Part shown: in pieces, positions 1 through 8,244 of the stretch
How the letters are laid out: every line of letters starts with the position of its first letter
Numbering within the stretch: the stretch's first letter is position 1
NCBI GenBank assembly: GCA_964451305.1
Contig: CAYVHV010000016.1
Coordinates: forward strand, 7,048-71,047
DNA: 64,000 bases
Reading direction: 5' to 3'
Origin: SHLQ01 sp964451305
Lineage (GTDB): Bacteria; Actinomycetota; Acidimicrobiia; Acidimicrobiales; SHLQ01
Program-made: the position numbers and the translations under genes
Notes under the pieces: generated by a model
Database searches by the model: none
Told to the model about the DNA's origin: nothing
What the model saw: only the letters and a program-made list of their open reading frames with translations

Positions 1-422
1 TCGTCGGTGCCGTTGCTCTTCCGGGACTCGGAATCACGCTTTCGACCGCCGATCCGGTCAAGATGCCAAAGACCGGCGCCACTCCCCCACGCATGATCGT
101 CAGCCGAAGCCGTCCACCGGCGGCAGCACTTGCGGTGGCTGAAAGCCTTGGCGCGGAACTCGTCGAGATGGGCTCGGCGGGAGCAAAGGCGATGTCGGTG
201 GTTCGTGGTGAATCAGAGATGTATGCCCACTCCGGCGGACAGTACGAATGGGATTCGTGCGCACCGGTCGCAGTGGCACTCGCCGCAGGTCTTCATTGCA
301 GCCGCATCGACGGCAGCCCAATGACGTACAACCACGACGACCCATACCTTCCCGACCTGCTTATCTGCCGCCCCGAGCACGCTGAAGCGGCGCTTGAGGC
401 ACTTGCGAACGTCGAGCACTAA
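1..422 (+). CDS. cysQ: 3'(2'),5'-bisphosphate nucleotidase CysQ, 5'-truncated by window edge
   Basis: Partial gene; the reading frame is open from base 3 to the TAA at 420-422, about 139 codons, so the N-terminal half lies outside the window. The C-terminal half matches the inositol-monophosphatase superfamily as found in actinobacterial CysQ: GSAGAKAMSVV, then GGQYEWDSCAPVAVALAAG (the Trp-Asp pair is the metal-binding WD motif), then SRIDGSPMTYN and PYLPDLLICRPE. The family hydrolyses PAP/PAPS to AMP/APS in sulfate assimilation and recycling. The ATG at 63 is internal and should not be taken as the start. A hairpin directly follows the stop codon. Confidence 0.88.
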   Translation, partial: VGAVALPGLGITLSTADPVKMPKTGATPPRMIVSRSRPPAAALAVAESLGAELVEMGSAGAKAMSVVRGESEMYAHSGGQYEWDSCAPVAVALAAGLHCSRIDGSPMTYNHDDPYLPDLLICRPEHAEAALEALANVEH

Positions 423-425
423 TCA

Positions 426-445
426 CTAGCGCGTGGCTGCGCTAG
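426..445 (+). terminator. hairpin after cysQ
   Basis: CTAGCGC (426-432) and GCGCTAG (439-445) form a 7-bp stem with a 6-nt loop, 4 nt after the cysQ stop. There is no T-run, so it may be a Rho-assisted or processing hairpin rather than a classical intrinsic terminator. Confidence 0.4.
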
Positions 446-559
446 GGCTTGGGCTGTCGATGGTACGGTCATGGCCGTTCGGATCATGAACAAAACGCCT
501 CATGAACCGACGGAACGTAAAGAAGCACAATTAGTGTGACGGCGGTTACAAATATGTGT

Positions 560-605
560 GGTCAACGGCGATCACTCATACATCGATATGCGGTCAACGG
601 CGATC
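560..605 (+). repeat. short direct repeat in gdhA leader
   Basis: GGTCAACGGCGATC occurs exactly at 560-573 and again at 592-605, 32 bp apart, immediately upstream of the gdhA ribosome binding site. It could be a paired regulator site or a small duplication. Confidence 0.5.
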
Positions 606-623
606 GCATGGAGGTACGACAAT

Positions 624-1910
624 ATGGCGACGCGACGAACTACCGATTGCAGCGCGGGTGAGCGACTATTTGAGACAGCGCTCGAGCAGTTCGATGCTGC
701 AGCTGACCTGGTAGAACTCCCCGACCGGACCCGAGCGATCCTTCGCAGCCCGAAGAACGAGATCATCGTCAACTTCCCGGTGGAGATGGACGACGGCGAC
801 ATTCGTATGTTCCGCGGCTACCGCGTGCAACACAACGACATCTTGGGCCCGTTCAAGGGCGGACTTCGCTTCGCTCCCTATGTCAACCTCGGGGAAGTCA
901 AAGCGCTCGCCATGTGGATGACGTGGAAGACATCGCTTGCCGGAGTTCCATTCGGCGGAGCGAAGGGCGGAATTTCGTTCAACCCGCGTGAACACAGCAA
1001 GAGCGAAAAGGAACGAATCGTCCGCCGCTTTACGCACTCGCTCGGCGCCAACATCGGCCCCGAACATGACATCCCCGCACCCGACGTTGGCTCAAACGCT
1101 CAGTCGATGGTTTGGATGATGGATACCTACCTCAACGCAGGCTCGAGCGGCGATCGCCAGAACACTCGCCGAGTCGTCACTGGCAAAACCATCGAGACCG
1201 GCGGATCTCTCGGCCGCGACAAGGCCACCGGCCAGGGGGCAGCATTCGTGCTCGCCCACCACTACGAAACAATCAACCGGGAACTCCGGGGACAGACGTG
1301 CGCCATACAGGGTTTTGGCAACGTCGGCGAGCACGCCGCACGAGCGCTCGTCAGCATGGGCGTAAAGATGACCCATGTTGCCGACCACACCGGGGCCATC
1401 GTCGACGAACAGGGCATCGATCCCGAGTCGCTCTGGTCTCACACCAGCCAAACCGGCGGTGTTGCTGGCTATAAGAACGCCGATGTCATCGACGTCGAAG
1501 AGTTCTTCGCAGCCGACGTCGACATCCTCGCTCCGGCGGCGATCGAGAACCAGATCACCAAAGAACGTGCATCACGGGTGCGAGCATCTGTCGTCCTCGA
1601 AGGTGCGAACGGCCCAACCAGTGTCGAAGGCGAACGCATCCTCATCGACAAAGGCGTCGAGATCCTGCCCGATGTCCTCGCCAACGCTGGAGGCGTCATC
1701 GTCAGCTACTTCGAGTGGTTGCAAAACAAGATGAGCTCAAAGTGGCGTCTCAGCGAAGTCGACGATGAACTGCGCCGCTACCTCTGGGACGCAGCCGACA
1801 ACATCGAAGCCGAAAAGAAGCGCTTGGTCTGTAGCCGCAGACAAGCCGCCTACGCCGTTGCGCTAAATCGCATCGGAACCGTCTTCGATCAGCGCGGGAT
1901 CTGGCCGTGA
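624..1910 (+). CDS. gdhA: Glu/Leu/Phe/Val-type dehydrogenase, probable glutamate dehydrogenase
   Basis: 428 aa from ATG 624, chosen because GGAGG (610-614) sits at good spacing; an open frame extends back to a GTG at 558 but the extra 22 residues are not typical of the family. The substrate domain shows GPFKGGLRF and the lysine-containing PFGGAKGGI signature; the Rossmann NAD(P) domain shows GFGNVGEHAA; LANAGGVIVSYFEW follows near the C-terminus. The enzyme interconverts glutamate with 2-oxoglutarate plus ammonia in the cytoplasm; cofactor preference cannot be told. The stop overlaps the next gene by 4 nt, so the two are probably cotranscribed. Confidence 0.93.
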   Translation: MATRRTTDCSAGERLFETALEQFDAAADLVELPDRTRAILRSPKNEIIVNFPVEMDDGDIRMFRGYRVQHNDILGPFKGGLRFAPYVNLGEVKALAMWMTWKTSLAGVPFGGAKGGISFNPREHSKSEKERIVRRFTHSLGANIGPEHDIPAPDVGSNAQSMVWMMDTYLNAGSSGDRQNTRRVVTGKTIETGGSLGRDKATGQGAAFVLAHHYETINRELRGQTCAIQGFGNVGEHAARALVSMGVKMTHVADHTGAIVDEQGIDPESLWSHTSQTGGVAGYKNADVIDVEEFFAADVDILAPAAIENQITKERASRVRASVVLEGANGPTSVEGERILIDKGVEILPDVLANAGGVIVSYFEWLQNKMSSKWRLSEVDDELRRYLWDAADNIEAEKKRLVCSRRQAAYAVALNRIGTVFDQRGIWP

Positions 1911-2635
1911 GCTCGATGAGCAACTCCATTCGACCAGGACCTACTGATGTCGTTGGAACGATCCGGCATCGTCTGTTGATCAATAGCCTCGCGGATCCAG
2001 CTGAGGTTGCACCGCATCTCCCCGAAGGCATCCGACCGCACGTGTCCTCATCGGGTGGGGTTGTTGTTGGTTGCTGTCTGATCGCAATCGACTCGGCACG
2101 CCCGTGGCCATTGCCAGAGGCTGTAGGGATGTCTATCCACGCCGTCGCTCACCGGATCTCGGTCGACGTCGGCCCAGAGTCTTCACCCCAGCGGAGCGTC
2201 TATGTGCCGTGTCGCCATACCAATAGCCGGCCAGCGGTCGCCGTCGGCGGCCGGCTCTTCCCTGGTGTGCACCGGCGAGCGGCCATCTCGATCGAAGAAA
2301 CACCGGAGATTCTGAGCTGGTCGGTGTCGAGCGCGGATGCTGATCAGGATTTCAATATTTCCGTCACCGCCGACATCGCGAACGCCCCCGACGCGCAAAC
2401 CGAGGTTGCCGAGATCGTCATCGGTACCGTCTTGGGCGTATCTCCCGGGCATCGCGATGGTTCGATCGAGGCTGCCGATATGTGCCCGGAGACGATGTCG
2501 GCCAAGGCCGTCACGCTTTCCTCTCTGGCCTCTCCGTTCATCGAAGGCTTCTCGACCGCTGAGCCAGCAGAGACGCTTCTCATGACAAATGTCGGGGTCA
2601 CCTGGCGTCGAGCAAACGGCTGGACGACCACCTAG
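1907..2635 (+). CDS. DUF2071/acetoacetate-decarboxylase-fold protein
   Basis: 242 aa from GTG 1907, overlapping the gdhA stop as GTGA; an ATG at 1916 is an alternative. The N-terminal RHRLLINSLADPAEVAPHLP and following GCCLIAID...AHRISV...YVPCRHTNS...GGRLFPGVHRRA pattern resembles the DUF2071 family, which has an acetoacetate-decarboxylase-like fold. No catalytic role is established for these proteins. No membrane segment or signal peptide is visible. Coupling to gdhA suggests co-expression but gives no clear function. Confidence 0.6.
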   Translation: MSSMSNSIRPGPTDVVGTIRHRLLINSLADPAEVAPHLPEGIRPHVSSSGGVVVGCCLIAIDSARPWPLPEAVGMSIHAVAHRISVDVGPESSPQRSVYVPCRHTNSRPAVAVGGRLFPGVHRRAAISIEETPEILSWSVSSADADQDFNISVTADIANAPDAQTEVAEIVIGTVLGVSPGHRDGSIEAADMCPETMSAKAVTLSSLASPFIEGFSTAEPAETLLMTNVGVTWRRANGWTTT

Positions 2636-2657
2636 TCGGCTGCAGTATGTCCAGCGG

Positions 2658-3269
2658 CTATAGCCAGGCGCCGAGCTCGTCCTTACGCAGCTGCCAGTCT
2701 TCGCTGGTGATGGCATAGCGGAGGTGATCTTCCCAGGTGCCGTTGATCTCGAGATACCGCTCGGCCATGCCTTCAAGGCGGAGACCGAGCTTCTCGACGA
2801 CGCGCCGTGACGGCCGGTTTCGAGGAATGATCGCGATCTGCAAGCGGTGCAGACGAAGCTCTTCGAACGCGAAGCGCATCGCAACGACGAGCGCTTCTGG
2901 AGTGTATTCACGACCGGCGAACCGCTGATCGATCCAGTAGCCGACGTACGCGTTCTGGAAGGGCCCTCGTTGGATGGCCGACACGTTCATCTCGCCGACG
3001 AGTTGGTTCTGCACAAAAACGCCGAAGCCATAACCCGTCCCGAGCTGGCGTTCACGTTGGCGGGCAGCACATCGAGACGCGAACGCCTGGCGATTTTTCA
3101 CGACATCGGGTTGACCAGAAATTCGGGCCGGCTCCCACTTGGTTAGCCATTCCTCATTCACGGTGCGCACTTCTCGCCATTGCGCGAAGTCATCGGCGAC
3201 CAACGGACGCATCACGAGTCGTCGGCCGACGAGAGGGATCGAGCCCGGCTCGGGCGAAGATGAAATCAC
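2658..3269 (-). CDS. GNAT N-acetyltransferase, RimJ/RimL-like
   Basis: 203 aa from GTG 3269, which overlaps the ppx TGA as GTGA; a longer open frame to 3365 lies inside ppx and is unlikely to be used. The order VGRRLVMRPLVADDF, a central GEMNVSAI and GYWIDQRFAGREYTPEAL (the acetyl-CoA loop), then RPSRRVVEKLGLRLEGMAERYLEINGTWEDHLRYAI is the usual RimJ/RimL pattern, which acetylates protein or small-molecule amines. The actual substrate is unknown. It is the last gene of the ppx operon and converges on the DUF2071 gene. Confidence 0.82.
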   Translation of the reverse strand: MISSSPEPGSIPLVGRRLVMRPLVADDFAQWREVRTVNEEWLTKWEPARISGQPDVVKNRQAFASRCAARQRERQLGTGYGFGVFVQNQLVGEMNVSAIQRGPFQNAYVGYWIDQRFAGREYTPEALVVAMRFAFEELRLHRLQIAIIPRNRPSRRVVEKLGLRLEGMAERYLEINGTWEDHLRYAITSEDWQLRKDELGAWL

Positions 3270-4177
3270 GACATCTGCGACAGGATAAGCCCGTCGAGAA
3301 TGTCGGACTCCGAGACGAGGATGTCCTCGGCGTCGAAATAGCGAACGATCCGGGCCAAGATGCACATTCCGCCGACGATCGTGTCGACACGCCCTTCCTC
3401 AAGACCGGGGTTGAACTTCCGGTCTTCACGCGACTCGGTCACCAAGGTGCGATACACATCCTCGACGGCGTCACGCGTGAGCCGGAAGTGGTGAATCTTG
3501 TCGCGGTCGTACTCGGCGAGACCGATCTCGACGGCGGCGGCGGTCGAAACCGTACCGGCGAGGCCCACGAGTTGTCGTGCCCCCATCGCCATCGGCACTT
3601 CTCGAGCAACATCGTCGAGGTGGGTTTCCGCAACGGACAGGCAGGCCACCAACTCTTCAGGCCGTGGCGGATCGCTCTCGACATACTTCTCGGTGAACCG
3701 GACGCTTCCCATGTCTGTCGAGATGCCGCCCTCCATTCGAGATCCGCCGACAGCGAACTCGGTTGAGCCTCCGCCGATGTCGAAGACAAGAAACGGGCCG
3801 TCAGCCGGGTCGAGTTCGGCGGTCGCACCAAGAAATGAGAGCTCAGCCTCTTCCTCGCCGGAGATGAGCTCGGGGCGAACGCCGACGGTTTGTTCTGAAA
3901 CGGCGAAGAAGTCTTCCCGATTCTCGGCATCTCGAGCCGCGGAGGTGGCGGTCATCCGAACCCCGGCCAGCTCGTAGTTATCCATGATGCCTCGATAACC
4001 AGCGAGTGCTTCTTGAACCCGTTGAATCCCCTCGTCGGAGAGCCTGCCTGTGGCGTCGACGCCACGGCCGAGACCGGTGATCGTCATCTCCCTCTCGAAG
4101 GTGGTGGTGCCATCGCCAATGATGAGGCGAGTGGAGTTTGTACCGCAGTCGATGCCTGCGTAAATCGGTTCACTCAT
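3266..4177 (-). CDS. ppx: Ppx/GppA family exopolyphosphatase
   Basis: 303 aa. Shows the actin-like ATPase fold of the Ppx/GppA family: GIDCGTNSTRLII (phosphate 1 loop) at the N-terminus, the TATSAARDAENR segment, ISGEEEAELSF, then LVFDIGGGSTEFAVG (phosphate 2) and GLAGTVSTAAA. This short two-domain form without the HD domain is the usual actinobacterial type (Ppx1/2 of mycobacteria), hydrolysing polyphosphate or guanosine pentaphosphate. It lies 12 nt downstream of the DUF501 fusion gene, matching the conserved eno-ftsB-DUF501-ppx order of actinobacteria. Confidence 0.92.
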   Translation of the reverse strand: MSEPIYAGIDCGTNSTRLIIGDGTTTFEREMTITGLGRGVDATGRLSDEGIQRVQEALAGYRGIMDNYELAGVRMTATSAARDAENREDFFAVSEQTVGVRPELISGEEEAELSFLGATAELDPADGPFLVFDIGGGSTEFAVGGSRMEGGISTDMGSVRFTEKYVESDPPRPEELVACLSVAETHLDDVAREVPMAMGARQLVGLAGTVSTAAAVEIGLAEYDRDKIHHFRLTRDAVEDVYRTLVTESREDRKFNPGLEEGRVDTIVGGMCILARIVRYFDAEDILVSESDILDGLILSQMS

Positions 4178-4189
4178 GAATTCAGGAGT

Positions 4190-5284
4190 TTATTCACTCG
4201 GCGCAGCTGACGACGGCCAGGACGGCGAATCCACTTCATGGAGATGATCGGCAACCCATCGACCGACCGGGTCATCACCGCCCGCTAGGTAGTAGCCGTA
4301 GTGCGCGTGGAGGCACTTCACACCGTTGCGGGTACCCCCAACGCCACCGGTCGGCACGTGCTGCGGTGGGTTCGACACAGAGGCGAGGATCTCATCGCGC
4401 TCGGCACGATAACGATCGTGCGCTGCGTTCACGGCATCGAGACCAACATCGGCCTCTGAGCGACGCACGCCCTTCAGTGCTTCGAGTCGCCCAACGAGCA
4501 TCGACTCTCGTTCGCCACAGAGCCAATAGAGCGTCGGCATCGGCCGGCCGTCGACGAGGACCGGATGGTTCTTCAATACAACGGGCTTGCCATCGCCGTC
4601 ACGCGCCACAACTTCGAACGCACCCATTGGTTCTCGACCCAACAGCTCTCGGACGTCGATCCGGTCGAGGTACCGCTGACGAACCTCTTCAAGACCTGCA
4701 ATAGTGTCGACATCGGTCGGATCTCCAGCGCTCGGCACCTCGGTTACGCTGCCCGGCGGGGCCGCGGCGATCAGCTCTCGAGCGCCCGCGTCGCCCTCGG
4801 TTGGGAGATCGGGCCATACAGACGCTGCCAACCGCGTCGGGGGACGCCGACGAGTGCCGAACACTGCGACCGATATCGGGGTGCTGGTTGCCGATCGAAG
4901 GCTTACCCAGGTTTGTGTGCCCACCAATGGTTGATCGGCTAAACCAATCACCATCGAGTCGTACCCCTGATCCGCAGCAAGTGTCGCTGCTGCCTGGACC
5001 GAGTGGCTCTGTCCCGCCGCCCAATTCGGGCTCACAAGCACCGCAACGTCGGGGGGCAACAGATCGGCAAAGTCATCATCGCCAACGACGACGACCACAC
5101 CGTCATAGCCAGCGTCGAGAACCGCCGACAACGAATGCACGAGCACCGGACGGTCCCCGACGACCGAGCGGAGTTTGTGCTCATCACCGAGGAAACGACT
5201 TCCTCCACCTGCGGCGAGAAGGACTGCGAGCGTGCGATCGGTAACCGATACAGCACTGTCGATGTTCGTTGCGTCTTTGGACAT
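4190..5284 (-). CDS. MocA/MobA-like nucleotidyltransferase fused to DUF501
   Basis: 364 aa from ATG 5284; the open frame continues upstream but that part overlaps the divergent gene. Residues 18-205 are a MobA-like NTP-transferase: LAVLLAAGGGSRFLG with the KLRSVVGDRPVLVH lysine loop, GLADQPLVG as the metal-binding Asp segment, then TEGDAGARELI typical of MocA molybdenum-cofactor cytidylyltransferases. Residues 210-350 are a DUF501 domain: LLGREPMGAFEVVARD, PTLYWLCGERE, then GTRNGVKCLHAHYGYYLAG. DUF501 is normally a free-standing gene between ftsB and ppx. Neighbouring XdhC and Cox genes suggest the first half helps mature a molybdenum hydroxylase; the function of DUF501 is unknown. Confidence 0.82.
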   Translation of the reverse strand: MSKDATNIDSAVSVTDRTLAVLLAAGGGSRFLGDEHKLRSVVGDRPVLVHSLSAVLDAGYDGVVVVVGDDDFADLLPPDVAVLVSPNWAAGQSHSVQAAATLAADQGYDSMVIGLADQPLVGTQTWVSLRSATSTPISVAVFGTRRRPPTRLAASVWPDLPTEGDAGARELIAAAPPGSVTEVPSAGDPTDVDTIAGLEEVRQRYLDRIDVRELLGREPMGAFEVVARDGDGKPVVLKNHPVLVDGRPMPTLYWLCGERESMLVGRLEALKGVRRSEADVGLDAVNAAHDRYRAERDEILASVSNPPQHVPTGGVGGTRNGVKCLHAHYGYYLAGGDDPVGRWVADHLHEVDSPSWPSSAAPSE

Positions 5285-5318
5285 GGTCTCGATCGTTGAG
5301 AGGGAAGCTGAGCTGAGC

Positions 5319-5777
5319 ATGGATAAGGTCGGTCGAATGGACCAACCCGATCTGACGTTCAACCCACCGGCATTTCGCGCCATCCTCTTGATGGCCGACG
5401 CCGTGCAGGTTACCGACGGAAAGCTCTTCATTCTCGGTGGGGGCCTCGGTGTTGTCGGACCAAAGCCGCAAGTTATCTCTGTAGCAATCCGCATCGGCGT
5501 CCCATGGGACCTTGCCAACGTGAAGCATCAGTGGCAATTAGCGCTCACCGATGAAGATGGAAGACCAGCGCTTCTCAACGAAAAACCGGTCGGAATCAAC
5601 GGGCAGTTCGAAGCCGGACGCCCGCCGGGAGTTGCGCCGGGTAGCGAGCTCTGGGTACCGCTCGGGGTCAACTTTGGGCCTCTCCCCCTCGAACGGGGCA
5701 AGCGTTTCACCTGGACCCTCTCGATCAATGGCGAAACCAGCCCCCATTGGACCGCAGTGTTTTCGGTTCGCCCGTAG
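5319..5777 (+). CDS. conserved actinobacterial protein, DUF6941-like
   Basis: 152 aa from ATG 5319, with an in-frame ATG at 5337 as alternative. Soluble, no signal peptide. The sequence PAFRAILLMADAVQVTDGKLFILGGGLGVVGP followed by a beta-rich C-terminus ending SPHWTAVFSVRP resembles small actinobacterial proteins grouped as DUF6941, whose role is unknown. It is the only plus-strand gene inside the 2658-25477 block, diverging from the MocA-DUF501 gene with 34 nt between starts and converging on xdhC. Confidence 0.6.
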   Translation: MDKVGRMDQPDLTFNPPAFRAILLMADAVQVTDGKLFILGGGLGVVGPKPQVISVAIRIGVPWDLANVKHQWQLALTDEDGRPALLNEKPVGINGQFEAGRPPGVAPGSELWVPLGVNFGPLPLERGKRFTWTLSINGETSPHWTAVFSVRP

Positions 5778-5822
5778 CTGCTGCCGTGTCGTAACTGCTG
5801 CGTGTCTGAACGACTGCAGTGC

Positions 5823-5840
5823 CGGAGCGCCCGAGCTCCG
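5823..5840. terminator. hairpin between convergent genes
   Basis: CGGAGC (5823-5828) and GCTCCG (5835-5840) form a 6-bp stem with a 6-nt loop midway between the convergent stops at 5777 and 5853. No T-run on either side. Confidence 0.35.
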
Positions 5841-5852
5841 AAGGGGCATGTG

Positions 5853-6674
5853 TTATTGCCGGTGAATTGCGCCGCTGGTATCGGTGAGCGCCGGGACGTC
5901 TCGGCCTGTTCGTAGAGCGATGATCTCCGCGACGATCGAGATGGCTGTCTCTTCGGGTGTTCTACCACCGAGGTCGATGCCGATCGGCGAGCGAAGGCGG
6001 GAGAGCTCTTCGGTTGTGAGCCCCGCATCGATCAGGCGTTTTGTCCGGTCGTCGTGCGTGCGCCGAGAACCCATGACTCCGATGTATCCAACGTTCGTCG
6101 CAAGCGCAGAGCGAATCGCGGGGATATCGAACTTGGCGTCGTGGGTGAGTACCGCAACAGCGTCACGTTCTCCGAGCTGTTCGCCGACGTCGTCGAGCAG
6201 CCGATTTGGCCAGTCGACCGCAACCACATCTGCCCGCGGAAACCGTTTCTTCGTGGCGAACATCGGCCGGGCGTCGCAAACGGTCACTCGGTAACCGAGA
6301 AACTTCGCGACGTTGGTCAGCGCCGCCGTGAAATCGACCGCGCCAAAGATGAGCATCTGTGGTGGTGGAGCGAAGCTCTCGATGAACACCGCTACTTCGT
6401 CGCTGCGAGCTTGGCCGTGTGCTCCGTAACGACGGATGCCCGTCCGCCCCGCAGCGAGCTCCCCAAGCATGTCCCGCCCGACTACTCGGTCGAGGTCCTC
6501 GTCTCCGAGCGTCCCTTCCGTCGCTGGTTCGACACCGACCTCGGCGACGACGAGCAGCTTCGACCCGAGGTTCGGACCCTCGATTACCGTCGCCAGCGCC
6601 ACCGGGGTTTCTGCTCGAATGGCGTTGCTCAACTCGGCGAAGACTGGCGTTGCATCTCCAGAATCAGACGACAC
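5853..6674 (-). CDS. XdhC family protein, molybdenum hydroxylase maturation
   Basis: 273 aa from GTG 6674. An N-terminal XdhC/CoxI-like segment (FAELSNAIRAETPVALATVI) precedes the C-terminal Rossmann-like XdhC domain: LIFGAVDFTAALTNVAKFLG, VTVCDARPMFATKKRFP, VLTHDAKFDIPAI, VGYIGVMGSRRTHDDR, then RLRSPIGIDLGGRTPEETAISIVAEI. Family members bind molybdenum cofactor and deliver it, after sulfuration, to xanthine or CO dehydrogenases. Four nt separate it from the CoxI-like gene upstream. No hydroxylase subunits are in the window. Confidence 0.87.
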   Translation of the reverse strand: MSSDSGDATPVFAELSNAIRAETPVALATVIEGPNLGSKLLVVAEVGVEPATEGTLGDEDLDRVVGRDMLGELAAGRTGIRRYGAHGQARSDEVAVFIESFAPPPQMLIFGAVDFTAALTNVAKFLGYRVTVCDARPMFATKKRFPRADVVAVDWPNRLLDDVGEQLGERDAVAVLTHDAKFDIPAIRSALATNVGYIGVMGSRRTHDDRTKRLIDAGLTTEELSRLRSPIGIDLGGRTPEETAISIVAEIIALRTGRDVPALTDTSGAIHRQ

Positions 6675-6677
6675 CGG

Positions 6678-6992
6678 CTACCAATCCAACGGTTCGATGA
6701 ACAGGTGGATCGTCCCGCCGCACGTCAGCCCGACAGCAAACGCTTCGTCGTCGGAGTATCCAAAGGTGACGGTGCGACGATCTCCCGTTTCGATGATTTC
6801 AAGCGCTTCGGTGACAACCGCGCCTTCCACACATCCGCCCGAGACCGATCCGGCGACCTCACCATCTTCGTTTACCGCCATGGCTGCGCCGGGAAGCCGA
6901 GGACCTGACCCATCGAGGTCGATAACTCGCGCAACTGCAACGGCTTTACCCTGCCGTTGCCAGCGATCCAGATCGTTTAGAAGTTCTTTCAT
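6678..6992 (-). CDS. small XdhC/CoxI-domain protein
   Basis: 104 aa from ATG 6992, chosen because a GGGGGAG box precedes it; an upstream open frame overlaps the CoxE gene. It is essentially a single XdhC_CoxI domain: AVAVARVIDLDGSGPRLPGAAMAV, GEVAGSVSGGCVEGAVVTEAL, FGYSDDEAFAVGLTCGGTIHLFIEPL. The SGGCVEG and GLTCGG cysteine motifs are hallmarks of the family. It shares a reading frame with the downstream xdhC, from which it is separated by a TAG and one codon; since the downstream protein has its own N-terminal domain, they are treated as two genes. Confidence 0.85.
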   Translation of the reverse strand: MKELLNDLDRWQRQGKAVAVARVIDLDGSGPRLPGAAMAVNEDGEVAGSVSGGCVEGAVVTEALEIIETGDRRTVTFGYSDDEAFAVGLTCGGTIHLFIEPLDW

Positions 6993-7038
6993 TGCTCCCC
7001 CGTGCCCTGTCCACACCGTACCAGTGGTCGTCCCCGTC

Positions 7039-8235
7039 TCATGCCCCGACCGCTTCGGAGAGCGCCGTAAGCGAGTCCAAGCAGTGTCCCTCCAGAAACG
7101 TGTCGATGAACGGCATTGCGGCAGCCATGCCTCGGGCGATGGGTTCATATCCAGGCGTGACCTTCAACGGGTTGACCCAGACCACCCGATGCGCTGTTCG
7201 CGACAACCGTTCCATCTCTTCAGACATCTGTGCTGGTTCGCCACGATCCCACCCATCGGAGAGGATCACGACGATCGAGCCGCGAGCCATACCTCGCACA
7301 CCCCACACGTCGTTGAACTCTTTGATTCCCTCACCGAGGCGCGTACCGCCGGACCAATCGGCGACCTCTTCGGTCGCTGCAGCGACCGCCTCGTCAACGT
7401 CATGGCTATTGAGCTGGCGTGTCATGCGGGTAAGTCGAGTCCCAAGGCCAAAGACCTCGACGCGCCCTCGCCCGACAACGGCAGCATGAGCAAACCGGAT
7501 CAACACACGAGCGTATGGCTCCATCGAACCAGAGACATCGAGCAACATCACGAGCCGACGCGTTCGTGTCCCCGTGGTCGTGCGACTGAGTTGCAGGGGC
7601 TCTCCCCCGGTCTTCATCGCGGCCCGAACCGTCCGACGAAGGTCGTTGCGGTCGCCTCCAGGAGAGCTAACGCGACGCCGCGATGCTCGGACTGCTGGCT
7701 GTAGCTTCATCCGGTTCATGACCTTTTGAGCTTCGTACATCTCTTCGCGGGTGAACTCCGCGAAGTCCTTCTCATTCAGCGTCTCCGACGCGCTGTAGCG
7801 AAGTGCCAACACGTCATCTTCGCTCCCTTCTCCCTCGCCGTCGCCTTCACCATCGTCGGTACCGAGCGTTGCCGATTCGGGTTCGTCCTCGAATCGGACC
7901 TTGAACCCAGTGCCGTTGCGATGGAAGTACGCAAGGAACATTGCGTCGTACATCGCAATATCTTCAAGGCGGGTCACGAGCGTCGAACGGCCAGCCCAAT
8001 ACACGTCGTTACCATCACCCAGTCCTACCGCTCGAAGCGCTCTCGTGAAGAGCAGCGATGAGCTGATCGGGATGGTAAGCCCACCCGTTCGCAGGCTGTG
8101 AATGAACCCGGTTGCGAGCCGTTCGAGCTCGGGCATCTTTTCGATCGGTGCCGGCGACGCTGTTCGATCATCGTGGGCGTCGACATTTGATCCGTCGACG
8201 CCAGAGATCGGAAGCGGGTAATCACCGTTGCTCAT
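7039..8235 (-). CDS. VWA-domain protein, CoxE-like
   Basis: 398 aa. The C-terminal half carries a von Willebrand A domain with the MIDAS motif in LVMLLDVSGSMEPYARVLIRF, followed by GGTRLGEGIKEFND (the MIDAS Thr region) and VVILSDGWDRGEP. The N-terminal half is helical and acidic, with a Glu/Gly-rich linker (GDGEGEGSEDD). This layout matches CoxE, which works with the AAA+ CoxD to assemble the CuSMo site of form I CO dehydrogenase; related VWA/MoxR pairs serve other enzymes. CoxD-like gene lies 9 nt upstream, so they form one operon. Confidence 0.85.
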   Translation of the reverse strand: MSNGDYPLPISGVDGSNVDAHDDRTASPAPIEKMPELERLATGFIHSLRTGGLTIPISSSLLFTRALRAVGLGDGNDVYWAGRSTLVTRLEDIAMYDAMFLAYFHRNGTGFKVRFEDEPESATLGTDDGEGDGEGEGSEDDVLALRYSASETLNEKDFAEFTREEMYEAQKVMNRMKLQPAVRASRRRVSSPGGDRNDLRRTVRAAMKTGGEPLQLSRTTTGTRTRRLVMLLDVSGSMEPYARVLIRFAHAAVVGRGRVEVFGLGTRLTRMTRQLNSHDVDEAVAAATEEVADWSGGTRLGEGIKEFNDVWGVRGMARGSIVVILSDGWDRGEPAQMSEEMERLSRTAHRVVWVNPLKVTPGYEPIARGMAAAMPFIDTFLEGHCLDSLTALSEAVGA

Positions 8236-8244
8236 TCGACCGAC

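Noticed and set aside
5853..6992. XdhC read as one protein with an in-frame amber codon at 6678-6680
   Set aside because: The two frames are indeed in register, separated by TAG and one codon, but the downstream protein has its own N-terminal XdhC/CoxI-like segment and GTG start, and paired XdhC-family genes are common.
6054..7704. Long plus-strand open frames of 284 and 422 codons
   Set aside because: They run antisense to xdhC, the CoxI-like gene and the CoxE gene, all of which show clear domain motifs.
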